Under the pieces are notes generated by a model. The model saw only the letters and a list, made by a program, of their open reading frames with translations, was not told the origin of the DNA and ran no database searches. DNA of 64,000 nucleotides from Levilinea sp. (lineage in GTDB: Bacteria; Chloroflexota; Anaerolineae; Anaerolineales; Anaerolineaceae): the NCBI GenBank assembly GCA_029975215.1, contig JARKPO010000066.1, positions 124,001 to 188,000 on the forward strand, in the 5' to 3' direction. Made by a program: the position numbers and the translations under genes. Numbering within the stretch: position 1 is the stretch's first letter; each line of letters starts with the position of its first letter. Below are positions 27,122 through 34,140 of this stretch, piece after piece.

Positions 27122-27732
27122 TGACGATGCACCCCAATGGATCGCCGCTGCGGGAAGAAGACATCTATTCCAAGGTTAAGGCAGTGGAACGCGAACGCCG
27201 GGTTTTGCCCGCGACCAATGGGTTCCGGCGGGCAGCGGTGTTGATTCCGCTGGCTTGGAAAGGCGGTGAATGGCAGGTGCTTTTCACGCGGCGGACAGAG
27301 AAGGTGCAGAGCCATAAAGGACAGGTCTCTTATCCAGGCGGAGCGGTGGAGCCTCTGGATCGGAGTTTGGAAGACGCAGCCTGCCGCGAGACCTATGAAG
27401 AAATCGGCTTGGCGCCGGACCAAATTCGGATTGTGGGACGTCTTCACGATTACCCCACCATCAGTGATTTTGTAATCACGCCAATTGTGGGCTTAATTCC
27501 CTGGCCAGTGTCGTTTCAAGTGTCTGCAGAGGAAGTGCAGCGGGTTTTCTTTGTTCCCCTGCATTGGCTGGCGGACCCGACCCATTTTGAGGAGCGCCCT
27601 TATCTGCGCCAGAATGGGAAGGTGGAGCCGGTGATTTATTATCAGCACTATGATGGAGAAATGGTTTGGGGGGTGACTGGCCGAATTACAGTCAACTTTC
27701 TGAAAATCTTAGGGATGCTATCAGAACCCTAA
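27121..27732 (+). CDS. Nudix hydrolase, CoA pyrophosphatase-like
   Basis: A 203-residue Nudix protein with the CoA-pyrophosphatase (NudL/YeaB) signature: VLFTRRTEKVQSHKGQVSYP, GGAVEPLDRS and a Nudix box CRETYEEIGL. Members hydrolyse CoA or acyl-CoA to phosphopantetheine and 3',5'-ADP. Translationally coupled to trmI (shared A). Followed by a hairpin terminator. The CoA substrate is inferred from the motif only. Confidence 0.85.
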   Translation: MTMHPNGSPLREEDIYSKVKAVERERRVLPATNGFRRAAVLIPLAWKGGEWQVLFTRRTEKVQSHKGQVSYPGGAVEPLDRSLEDAACRETYEEIGLAPDQIRIVGRLHDYPTISDFVITPIVGLIPWPVSFQVSAEEVQRVFFVPLHWLADPTHFEERPYLRQNGKVEPVIYYQHYDGEMVWGVTGRITVNFLKILGMLSEP

Positions 27733-27738
27733 CAAAAA

Positions 27739-27764
27739 ACACCCCCTGGCAATCCAGGGGGTGT
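27739..27764. terminator. Bidirectional terminator between the Nudix gene and L25
   Basis: ACACCCCCTGG pairs with CCAGGGGGTGT over a 4-base loop. The minus strand has the better U run (GTTTTTTG), so it mainly ends the L25 transcript. Confidence 0.88.
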
Positions 27765-27783
27765 TAATTTGAAACCCAATATA

Positions 27784-28425
27784 TCAGTCTTCGATTTCTT
27801 CTTCTTTCTTGCCTTTTTCGATCACTTCGGGTTCGGCCATAGTGGCTTCGCCTTCGGCGGCCGCTTCTTCGGTGCTGCTGCCGGTTACGACCGCGATCAT
27901 TTCGTCTTTATCGGTGTGCACGATCACGTTATCAGCCAGTTCAAGATCGCGAACGTAAATGCCGTCGCCGATATTTTTAAGATTGGAGATGTCCACCACG
28001 ATCCGTTCGGGGAGATCCTGGGGAAGGCTTTCAACTTCAATCGATTCGAGACCGTTGATGACCACACCATTGTAATCTTTGACCGCGGGGGAGACGCCGT
28101 GAATTTCGATGGCGACGGAGGCGCGGATTTTTTCGGTCAGGGAGACGGCCAGGAAATCAACATGCAAAAGGGTGCCGCGGATGTAATTTTTCTGCTTTTC
28201 GCGAACCAGGGCAGCATGCGTCTGACCTTCCAGCTCAATATTGACCAATGACGAGGAGGTTAGCCCAGCAAGGGTGCGGCTGGCTTCGCGCTGGTCCATA
28301 GTGATGGCGATGGGGTCCAGATGATGGCCGTAGAGTACGCCAGGAAGCTTACCTTCGCGGCGCAGCGCGCCCACTTTTTTGCCCGTCACGGTGCGGCGGG
28401 TGGCTTTGATAACTGCTTTTTCCAT
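27784..28425 (-). CDS. rplY: Ribosomal protein bL25, CTC/TL5 long form
   Basis: A 213-residue L25/CTC protein that binds 5S rRNA. The N-terminal L25 domain (KATRRTVTGKKVGALRREGK, LPGVLYG) is followed by the TL5-type beta domain (VEVESLPQDLPERIVVDISN-like: IEVESLPQDLPERIVVDI) and an acidic Glu-rich tail. The ATG at 28425 is chosen because AAGGA stands 8 bases before it; two upstream in-frame ATGs (28434 and 28452) are badly spaced. A candidate attenuator lies in its leader. Confidence 0.93.
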   Translation of the reverse strand: MEKAVIKATRRTVTGKKVGALRREGKLPGVLYGHHLDPIAITMDQREASRTLAGLTSSSLVNIELEGQTHAALVREKQKNYIRGTLLHVDFLAVSLTEKIRASVAIEIHGVSPAVKDYNGVVINGLESIEVESLPQDLPERIVVDISNLKNIGDGIYVRDLELADNVIVHTDKDEMIAVVTGSSTEEAAAEGEATMAEPEVIEKGKKEEEIED

Positions 28426-28549
28426 TTCATCCATCCTTCGAGCGCCTCTCACCTTGTAAAAGGTTACCTTCGCTCTCGTGAAAAAATTCCGGCAAAGCCG
28501 GGTGGTTTGGGTTGAGTGGCTGAGCCTGGAACGTCAGGGGTCAGCACAA
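28426..28549 (-). promoter_or_regulatory. Structured leader of L25 with internal intrinsic terminator
   Basis: Reading the minus strand from the predicted start near 28549: hairpin GCTGA(28545)...TCAGC(28519) with inner CCTG/CAGG, then terminator hairpin CCGGC-TTT-GCCGG plus AATTTTTT (28501-28481), then a further hairpin (CGAG...CTCG) just before the RBS. A promoter-hairpin-terminator-gene order is what an attenuator would look like. Alternatively the terminator simply ends the upstream YqeC-MocA gene. Confidence 0.4.
28481..28501 (-). terminator. Intrinsic terminator upstream of L25
   Basis: Minus strand CCGGC-TTT-GCCGG followed by AATTTTTT. It lies downstream of the YqeC-MocA stop and also downstream of the predicted L25 promoter. 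Confidence 0.7.
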
Positions 28550-28555
28550 GGGTTG

Positions 28556-28584
28556 ATTTTATCTTGAAAAAGGGAGAACGTCAA
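28556..28584 (-). promoter_or_regulatory. Promoter for L25
   Basis: Minus strand TTGACG (28584-28579), 17-bp spacer, TAAAAT (28561-28556). Confidence 0.6.
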
Positions 28585-28594
28585 CGGATGAGAA

Positions 28595-29950
28595 TCAAGT
28601 TTCGTCAGGGGAGCTGTTAATTAATTGCGCATAGTCGTCTAATGTGTCAATATCCTGAAATACCTGGGGGTTGTGCCAGAGGATTTTGCGGGGTGGGAAA
28701 CGGGAGAAAAGCTGACGTCCGCCAGAATCGCCGGTGATAGATGTCAGGGCAGTAAATGTGGAACGGTCAAAGAGGGTGGGGTTGCCTATGCGGCCCTGGG
28801 CTTCGGGAAGCAGGATGGGATGGGGTGAGGCGGCGTATTCCTGGCGAAGGAGATCAATTAGTTCGGCTGGTGTGCGGGGTTGGTCGCCCAGCATGAAGAC
28901 TGCGGCGGCGATATGAGTGGGGAGGGCCTGAACCGCGGCGCGGATAGAGGATGCCTGCCCAGAGGCCCAATCGGGGTTGGGGATGATTTGAACCGGGTAG
29001 TCTCCTGCAGCCTGCTGGATTTGGTCGGCATAGGCCCCCACGACGAGGAAAAGGGGGCTGAGCCTGGCCCGTAGGGCGGTTTCGATGACGTGATGCAAGA
29101 TAGGCTTACCCTGCCACGTTTGCAGAAGCTTAGGCGCACCAAAGCGGGAGGCCGCGCCCGCGGCCAGGATGATGCCGGCGGTGGGCTGCCAGGTTTCGCT
29201 GATTTCCGTACGACCGCATGGGAGGGCGGTGTCTGGTTGAAGGTGGGAAAGATGAACAGCATGATATACGGGCAGCAGTTGGCGGGCGATGCTGCGTCCG
29301 GCGTTCTTTTGGGCTGCGGTCACTGCGTGGGTGAGGACGGCGTGGAGGACAGCGCGGGCGGGGATGTTCTTTCGACCGCCGAAAGGGTGGAGGAGGTAAT
29401 CGGTGATGTGTTGGGGGGTGATAGAGGTGTTTTCTGGCAGGTGGGTGAGCTGGGCGAAACCCGCAGAGTTATAGACGATTTCTTCCACTAAGGGTTGACC
29501 GAGGGCTGCCAGGCTGGCTACGACAAAGACTGTGTTAACGAAACCCGGAATGGGCGGCTCATGTTCCTTAGGCGCTTTAAGCAGGCGACTGCGCGCTCCG
29601 TCTGCTTCGATTAACAAGGGGATGTGATTCAGCGCGGCAGCTTCGGCTAAGCGAAGGAGGAAGTCTTCTGGGACACTGGAAACGCGTTCATTATGCGTGG
29701 GAGGGCCGGAGAAGAGAGTGAGCCCATCAGAAAAATGGTGGGAATCAACGACCTGTGCGGAGTCGGTCACAATGATGTGCTGGTCAGCCCACTGACACTG
29801 CCCCAGTGCAAGATGGGCCGTGGTGGCCAGCCAAACAGGCGGGGAAAAGGCGCGACCAAGGGAATACAGCAGGGTGGTTTTCCCCCCAGCACCGACAATT
29901 GCGGCGCAGGTTTTGCGAGAACTGTTCAAGGTGGGGACGAGGGTGGGCAA
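28595..29950 (-). CDS. YqeC-MocA fusion: molybdenum-hydroxylase cofactor maturation protein
   Basis: A 451-residue two-domain protein. Residues 1 to about 255 resemble YqeC (selenium-dependent hydroxylase accessory family): P-loop GAGGKTTLL (20-28), WLATTAHLALGQ, LLIEADGARSRLLKAPKEHE. Residues 257-451 are a MobA/MocA-type nucleotidyltransferase: IILAAGAASRFGAPKLLQ, NPDWASGQASSIRAAV, FMLGDQPRTP, GDSGGRQLF. MocA joins CMP to molybdopterin for xanthine-oxidase-family enzymes; YqeC function is unproved. The start is TTG behind AGGA. The two are usually separate neighbouring genes. No hydroxylase gene is nearby. Confidence 0.82.
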   Translation of the reverse strand: MPTLVPTLNSSRKTCAAIVGAGGKTTLLYSLGRAFSPPVWLATTAHLALGQCQWADQHIIVTDSAQVVDSHHFSDGLTLFSGPPTHNERVSSVPEDFLLRLAEAAALNHIPLLIEADGARSRLLKAPKEHEPPIPGFVNTVFVVASLAALGQPLVEEIVYNSAGFAQLTHLPENTSITPQHITDYLLHPFGGRKNIPARAVLHAVLTHAVTAAQKNAGRSIARQLLPVYHAVHLSHLQPDTALPCGRTEISETWQPTAGIILAAGAASRFGAPKLLQTWQGKPILHHVIETALRARLSPLFLVVGAYADQIQQAAGDYPVQIIPNPDWASGQASSIRAAVQALPTHIAAAVFMLGDQPRTPAELIDLLRQEYAASPHPILLPEAQGRIGNPTLFDRSTFTALTSITGDSGGRQLFSRFPPRKILWHNPQVFQDIDTLDDYAQLINSSPDET

Positions 29951-30033
29951 TTTGATGTCCTGGTCAGAAAGATATGACTAATATACCATTGATTCCATGC
30001 GTTTTTCATTTGTTGGATTCCACTCATCGCGGC

Positions 30034-30039
30034 TATAAT
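30034..30039 (+). promoter_or_regulatory. -10 element for the ferredoxin gene
   Basis: TATAAT 88 bases before the ferredoxin start; a TTGGAT 15 bp upstream is a poor -35. Confidence 0.35.
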
Positions 30040-30126
30040 CACAATGCCGAAGTTTTATTCAAACTGGGATTGGGCGGCTCTAGCGCGTAAGTGCCAGTAA
30101 ACGACATGCCATAGAAGGAGAAAAAA

Positions 30127-30315
30127 ATGAAAGTCTTTGTAGACCCCGATATCTGCATGGGTTGCGGCGTGTGCGAGACCATTGCGCCTCTGGTTTTTGA
30201 ATTGGGTGAGGATGGGATTGCAAAGGTGCTGGTGGACATCGTCCCGGTTGAATTGGAAGCGGATGTGCGCCAGGCGGTTGAAGAATGCCCTGAAGAGGCC
30301 ATTTCTATTAAGTAA
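30127..30315 (+). CDS. Single-cluster ferredoxin
   Basis: A 62-residue electron carrier. Cys10-x2-Cys13-x2-Cys16 (CMGCGVC) and Cys54-Pro (ECPEEAI) bind one [4Fe-4S] cluster, as in Thermotoga or Desulfovibrio type ferredoxins; the second motif is reduced to the single Cys54. The acidic body is typical. RBS AAGGAG is followed by an A-rich spacer and ATG. It stands alone between YqeC-MocA (divergent) and tRNA-Gln; redox partner unknown. Confidence 0.93.
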   Translation: MKVFVDPDICMGCGVCETIAPLVFELGEDGIAKVLVDIVPVELEADVRQAVEECPEEAISIK

Positions 30316-30398
30316 TTTCTTGGCAGGATGAAGCCTAAATCGCCCTGGGTTTTCCGGGGCGATTTTGCTTTTTGACCAGGTTGAATTGCGGCCAGGTC

Positions 30399-30427
30399 TG
30401 GACAGATTGGGCGCTGGGTGGTAAAAT
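30399..30427 (+). promoter_or_regulatory. Promoter of tRNA-Gln
   Basis: TGGACA (30399-30404), 17-bp spacer, TAAAAT (30422-30427); tRNA begins 11 bases later. Confidence 0.7.
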
Positions 30428-30438
30428 TTTGTCGTTGT

Positions 30439-30509
30439 TGGGGGTTCGTCTAACGGCAGGACAGCAGACTCTGGATCTGTTTGTGGAGGTTCGAATCCTT
30501 CACCCCCAG
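30439..30509 (+). tRNA. tRNA-Gln (anticodon CTG)
   Basis: A 71-nt cloverleaf. Acceptor TGGGGGT/ACCCCCA with discriminator G, anticodon stem GCAGA/TCTGT with loop CTCTGGA giving CTG, T loop TTCGAAT. CCA is not encoded (GCCT follows from the discriminator). Confidence 0.93.
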
Positions 30510-30512
30510 CCT

Positions 30513-30540
30513 AAAAAGCTCCCAACCAGGGGGCTTTTTT
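30513..30540 (+). terminator. Terminator after tRNA-Gln
   Basis: AAAAAGCTCCC and GGGGGCTTTTTT flank a short AACCA-type loop, ending in a six-T run. Confidence 0.88.
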
Positions 30541-30547
30541 ATTTGTC

Positions 30548-30587
30548 GGTTCGAACGCCATCGAGGCGCGCGTCCCTTCACCCCCAG
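30548..30587 (+). repeat. Degenerate copy of the tRNA-Gln T arm and 3' end
   Basis: GGTTCGAA (30548-30555) repeats the tRNA T-arm sequence, and CCTTCACCCCCAG (30575-30587) is an exact 13-base copy of the tRNA 3' end at 30497-30509. The 19 bases between are unrelated to the tRNA. It resembles the residue of a partial tRNA duplication or an old integration event; no integrase or element remains. Confidence 0.55.
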
Positions 30588-30595
30588 GCTGTTTA

Positions 30596-30633
30596 TTAAG
30601 AAAACGGACGTTGGTCTATTGAACCAACGCCCG
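30596..30633 (-). terminator. Terminator of the PlsC-type gene
   Basis: On the minus strand CGGGCGTTGGT pairs with ACCAACGTCCG around TCAATAG, followed by TTTTCTTA. Confidence 0.8.
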
Positions 30634-30652
30634 AATTGTCTTTGTTCAAAAA

Positions 30653-31351
30653 TCAAGGGGTTTGCGACAGGCTGGTGAGTGGGGTGGGGAAGCGCGTGAA
30701 GCGGGTCTCGCTCTCGTGCGCTAATTCGATGATGTGGTGCATGACGTTATCTGCCACGCTGCGTACATAAGGGCGGTTTTCCACATCGCCGCCGAAGAAA
30801 AGCGGCTTGCCGCAAGTGATGTTGTAGGCTCCGCGCAGATACCAGCGCCCATATTCAACACGTCCGCGCACCGTGGATTTGATGGTGTGAATGCGTTCTC
30901 GTTGAAGATGGATGCCGACCGGTACGACAGGAGCGCCGCTCATCACTGCCAGACGAGCCACCCCAGTGCGTGCTTTTTGGAATCCGCCTTGTTCTGGACT
31001 GAGGTCACCCTCGGGAAAGATGATGATGGTGTGGCCCAGCTTGAGATGCTCCAGAGCTGCCTCTAAAGCGGCCGGACCGTTGCCAGCCTGAACCGGAATG
31101 TGCCCCGACCGGCGGAGATATTCCCCTAAAATGGGGACTTGAAATAATAGCTCGTTAATTAAGATGTAGGCCTGCTGGCGCACCATGGCGGCGATAAAAA
31201 AAGGGTCAGTGGTGGTGGGATGATTGGCTGCGATAATTTTTGCGCCGGTTGGAAAAGCTTCGTGTCGGCGAACGTCCATATTCAGCATCGTGCCGGCATA
31301 GGTTCCAACTACAGGGCGAGAGGCTAAGTACAGTAATTTTGAAATATTCAT
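30653..31351 (-). CDS. 1-acyl-sn-glycerol-3-phosphate acyltransferase (PlsC family)
   Basis: A 232-residue membrane-associated acyltransferase. The catalytic HX4D motif is NHPTTTDP (His44, Asp49); FPEGDLSPEQGG is the acceptor-binding motif, and APVVPVGIHL is the fourth block. It would acylate lysophosphatidate or a related lysolipid. The ATG at 31351 is selected because AGGATAACA precedes it; a frame from 31396 has no RBS. It lies 239 bases downstream of the exopolysaccharide operon on the same strand. Confidence 0.87.
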   Translation of the reverse strand: MNISKLLYLASRPVVGTYAGTMLNMDVRRHEAFPTGAKIIAANHPTTTDPFFIAAMVRQQAYILINELLFQVPILGEYLRRSGHIPVQAGNGPAALEAALEHLKLGHTIIIFPEGDLSPEQGGFQKARTGVARLAVMSGAPVVPVGIHLQRERIHTIKSTVRGRVEYGRWYLRGAYNITCGKPLFFGGDVENRPYVRSVADNVMHHIIELAHESETRFTRFPTPLTSLSQTP

Positions 31352-31462
31352 TGTTATCCTAACTCTATGGGTTGATTCGGCTTCATGATCTACCACACAG
31401 CAACTATATCGGTTTTATTTCCAGCGCGTACCTGCGCTCAGGCATACTGTGGGGTGAAATTT

Positions 31463-31480
31463 GGCATAGTTTTTTATGCC
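31463..31480 (-). terminator. Weak hairpin after the exopolysaccharide operon
   Basis: GGCATA and TATGCC form a 6-bp stem, followed on the minus strand by AAATTT. It may end the operon, but the U run is poor. Nothing else was seen in the 239-base gap 31352-31590. Confidence 0.3.
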
Positions 31481-31590
31481 CAGGGTGGTCAGGTCACAGT
31501 GCCAATATGACTGATAAAACCCCCAATGGGCAGCGTTAGTTGCGCTGTTTGGGGCAGTTTACATTCCTGTAAGTTGAAGAAATCGCTGGG

Positions 31591-32883
31591 TCAAGAGAAC
31601 AGCCGCGCGGCGTAATCCATTAAGGACAGAGCATCCAAGTCGCCGGTGACGGCAAATGCGCTTTTAGCCTGGTCAGGCCAAAGCCCAAAGCGAATCAGAG
31701 TGGAACAGGAGTCTTCGATGTCAGCAGCGATCGACTCCAGTTCGAGGGCAGACACGGCTGTTCGCGGTGATAGGTAATAGACATGGGCGCTGGGGTCGTG
31801 CGATAGCTCGGTAATAAAGCCGCGGCCATGCAGCCAACGGAGGGCGTGTGGCGGAAAATCCGGATGGACCCCCAGCCAGGGGCGTTTTTCTATTGTAGCG
31901 GGCAGGGTGAGGCTGCGTGACTCCAATAGATGATCGGGTCCGTACCAGGGATGAGAATGAGGTGTGGAGATACCGCGGATGAGGACGGAGGCACGAGGAG
32001 ATGCCTGAAACGTGATAGTGAGGCTGCCCTGGGGATTGGAATTGAATTGTGCAGAAAACGCAGATTTTTCACGCCACCAGGCGCTGATATCGCACAGGCG
32101 GGCCAGCCAGACCCTAGGGGTGAGGTCGGCAATGGATTGCAATAAGGTCTCGATGGCGGGTGCAAATCGATCTGCCAGCTCAGGATGAGTGAGCAGGGTG
32201 AAAAGCTCGCCGCTGCGGTGGGTGCGCTGCAGGGTTTCCATCCAAAATTGAGCGATCTGCTCCTGATTGAAATTCAGACCGTCCTGCAATTGGAGATCGT
32301 CAGGGACAAACAGGGGGATTTCGATCAAATTTTCCAGTTGGTAGGGGATGGACTTTATGGCATCGCCGGAAACTGGCGCGTAAAACTGGTTGATAATGTT
32401 GAAGACGCCGCTGTCCTGGTCGGATACGGGCGGTAAGAATGGCGCGAGGGTGACAGCTTGGTTGCTGGAGTATTCAAACCACTGCGACGGCAGGGCGGTG
32501 ATCAATTCGGGGCTCCAGCTTAGGTATGGGCAGCGAAAACCGCTGGAATGGATACCGTGGCGTTCAAAAGCTTTTCGTGCGGCAGCCAATTCATTCACGG
32601 CGGTGTCCAACGCACAAGTGCGCAGATCTATATGATGGTAGCTGTGCACACAGATTTCGGCTCCCAGGGATTGGAGCTTTTGAATAAACCGAGGGTAGCG
32701 GTCTACCACCTGGCCGGGGGTGGGGTAGGAGGGAGAACAACCGTAGCGCTGCATGAGGCGGACGCTGTCCTCGATCCTTTTTTGCGCGAGGCCGGGGGTC
32801 AGGCCGTAACGCTGGAGTAGGTGAAGACCGCGTTTGAGGATAAAACCGCCGCCGCGTTTGGCATACCACTTTTTCCAATCCAT
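31591..32883 (-). CDS. NodB-type polysaccharide deacetylase, motif order permuted
   Basis: A 430-residue protein. HSYHHIDL (His80, His84) fits the metal motif MT2, RCPYLSW (117-123) fits MT3 and LLTHPE (His233) fits MT5 of carbohydrate esterase family 4. The catalytic Asp motif MT1 (TFDD) is absent before MT2 but a matching FAVTGDLDA (Asp415, Asp417) lies at the extreme C terminus, so the first strand seems to have been moved: a circular permutation. About 150 beta-rich residues (240-400) separate MT5 from it. It is the last gene of the exopolysaccharide operon; glycan deacetylation is inferred. Confidence 0.75.
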   Translation of the reverse strand: MDWKKWYAKRGGGFILKRGLHLLQRYGLTPGLAQKRIEDSVRLMQRYGCSPSYPTPGQVVDRYPRFIQKLQSLGAEICVHSYHHIDLRTCALDTAVNELAAARKAFERHGIHSSGFRCPYLSWSPELITALPSQWFEYSSNQAVTLAPFLPPVSDQDSGVFNIINQFYAPVSGDAIKSIPYQLENLIEIPLFVPDDLQLQDGLNFNQEQIAQFWMETLQRTHRSGELFTLLTHPELADRFAPAIETLLQSIADLTPRVWLARLCDISAWWREKSAFSAQFNSNPQGSLTITFQASPRASVLIRGISTPHSHPWYGPDHLLESRSLTLPATIEKRPWLGVHPDFPPHALRWLHGRGFITELSHDPSAHVYYLSPRTAVSALELESIAADIEDSCSTLIRFGLWPDQAKSAFAVTGDLDALSLMDYAARLFS

Positions 32884-32901
32884 GCAGACCTCACAGGGAG
32901 A

Positions 32902-34140
32902 TTAATGACCCGCAGAGCGGAAATTGGTGCTGAGACGGTCGAAGGCTTTTTGCGCCAGACCCAGTGTGAAGCGGAAGCCCGGCCGCCAATCGTCCCGGTC
33001 ATAGATGGCGGACATTTTCTTGCCGCGGATGGAACGCAGCCAGGCCGCAGTGGTCAGCTTATGCTGCCTGCGGTAATCCCAGGCGGCGCGTAGATCGCGC
33101 TGCCAATCAATCCAAATGAGACCATCCGGGTACTCAAAACGCGGAGGAACGGGCTGCCCGGTGGTGTCGCAGTACGACAGGTAGGGTAAATCCACGCCGC
33201 AGAGTACGCTCAGCCCATCCCACATTCCAAAGCGAGTGTTGACTTCGATGAGCTTGTAGAGTCCGTCACGCGGATCTTTTTTGAATTCGATGCCGCCGTG
33301 CCCTTGATAACGGGCTTTCTGTAGGAATGAAATGCCTAGATCAATCAATTCGGGGTCGTGAATGGTGCGGACATAGCTGGCTGAGCCGAACCCTGTGGGG
33401 ATGATACGGTGTTTGCGCCCTGCAATGTAGCCGAGAGGTTGGGACTGTCGGTTGAAGTAGACGGCAAGGTAGACCAGTGCCTCGTCCTCGCCGGGAATGA
33501 CCTCCTGAACAATCATGCGGTCATCGTGAGCGGCGATCGTTTGATAGGCTTCAGTCAGAGATTTTTCGTCTGGGCAGTAGATCACCTTGGCGCGTCCGGC
33601 AAGAAAGCCTCGTCGCAGCAGGCGGGTGATGGCTTCGGTGTGCCAATACGTGCTTTCGGTAGGCTTGAGAATGGCCGGAAACTGAAGTTGACGGCACAGG
33701 CTGCGCAGGTGCTCCAGGTTTTCAATAAAATAGGAGGCCGGGGCAGGAACGTTGAACTGGCGCGCCAGACGCAGCAGCCCATCTTTGGTGGCAAAATCCT
33801 CCATTGTTTGATGGTCGGGCATGACATAATCGAAGTAGGGCTGCAGGTCGCTGCGGTATTGAGAAGCCACCAGAGCATGGCGGTCGCTGAGCGGATACAG
33901 CACGGTGCGGTTGGACTGCTGCTGGCCAAATTGGATCAGAGATTGAACAAAGAGGTGCTCGTCTTCGACTTCCGGGTCGGCGCCAGGGACAAACTGGATA
34001 TATTTGGAGTAACAGCCGGGCGATTTGGGATTGGCATCCATGCCGTACACAGTGATGCCTTTACGACCCAAGGAACGGGCGATATCTAACCCCATGTGCT
34101 CATCCACAGGGGTGATGAGAACGGGCTGCTGGGGGTTCAT
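32902..34140 (-). CDS. ATP-grasp domain carboxylate-amine ligase
   Basis: A 412-residue ATP-grasp protein. The N-terminal VLITPVDEHMGLDIARSLGR is the pre-ATP-grasp fold; KDGLLRLARQFNVPAPASYF, FPAILKPTES and IVQEVIPGEDEALVY are ATP-grasp elements; GGIEFKKDP and LIEVNTRFG carry the Mg-binding acidic and Asn residues. Members in polysaccharide loci form amide links on sugars or peptides, but the substrate is not predictable. The start overlaps the FemAB-like gene by 4 bases (ATGA), indicating coupled expression. Confidence 0.82.
   Translation of the reverse strand: MNPQQPVLITPVDEHMGLDIARSLGRKGITVYGMDANPKSPGCYSKYIQFVPGADPEVEDEHLFVQSLIQFGQQQSNRTVLYPLSDRHALVASQYRSDLQPYFDYVMPDHQTMEDFATKDGLLRLARQFNVPAPASYFIENLEHLRSLCRQLQFPAILKPTESTYWHTEAITRLLRRGFLAGRAKVIYCPDEKSLTEAYQTIAAHDDRMIVQEVIPGEDEALVYLAVYFNRQSQPLGYIAGRKHRIIPTGFGSASYVRTIHDPELIDLGISFLQKARYQGHGGIEFKKDPRDGLYKLIEVNTRFGMWDGLSVLCGVDLPYLSYCDTTGQPVPPRFEYPDGLIWIDWQRDLRAAWDYRRQHKLTTAAWLRSIRGKKMSAIYDRDDWRPGFRFTLGLAQKAFDRLSTNFRSAGH

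Noticed and set aside
30541..30590. A second tRNA gene after tRNA-Gln
   Set aside because: Only T-arm and 3' acceptor fragments are present; no D arm, anticodon arm or matching 5' acceptor.
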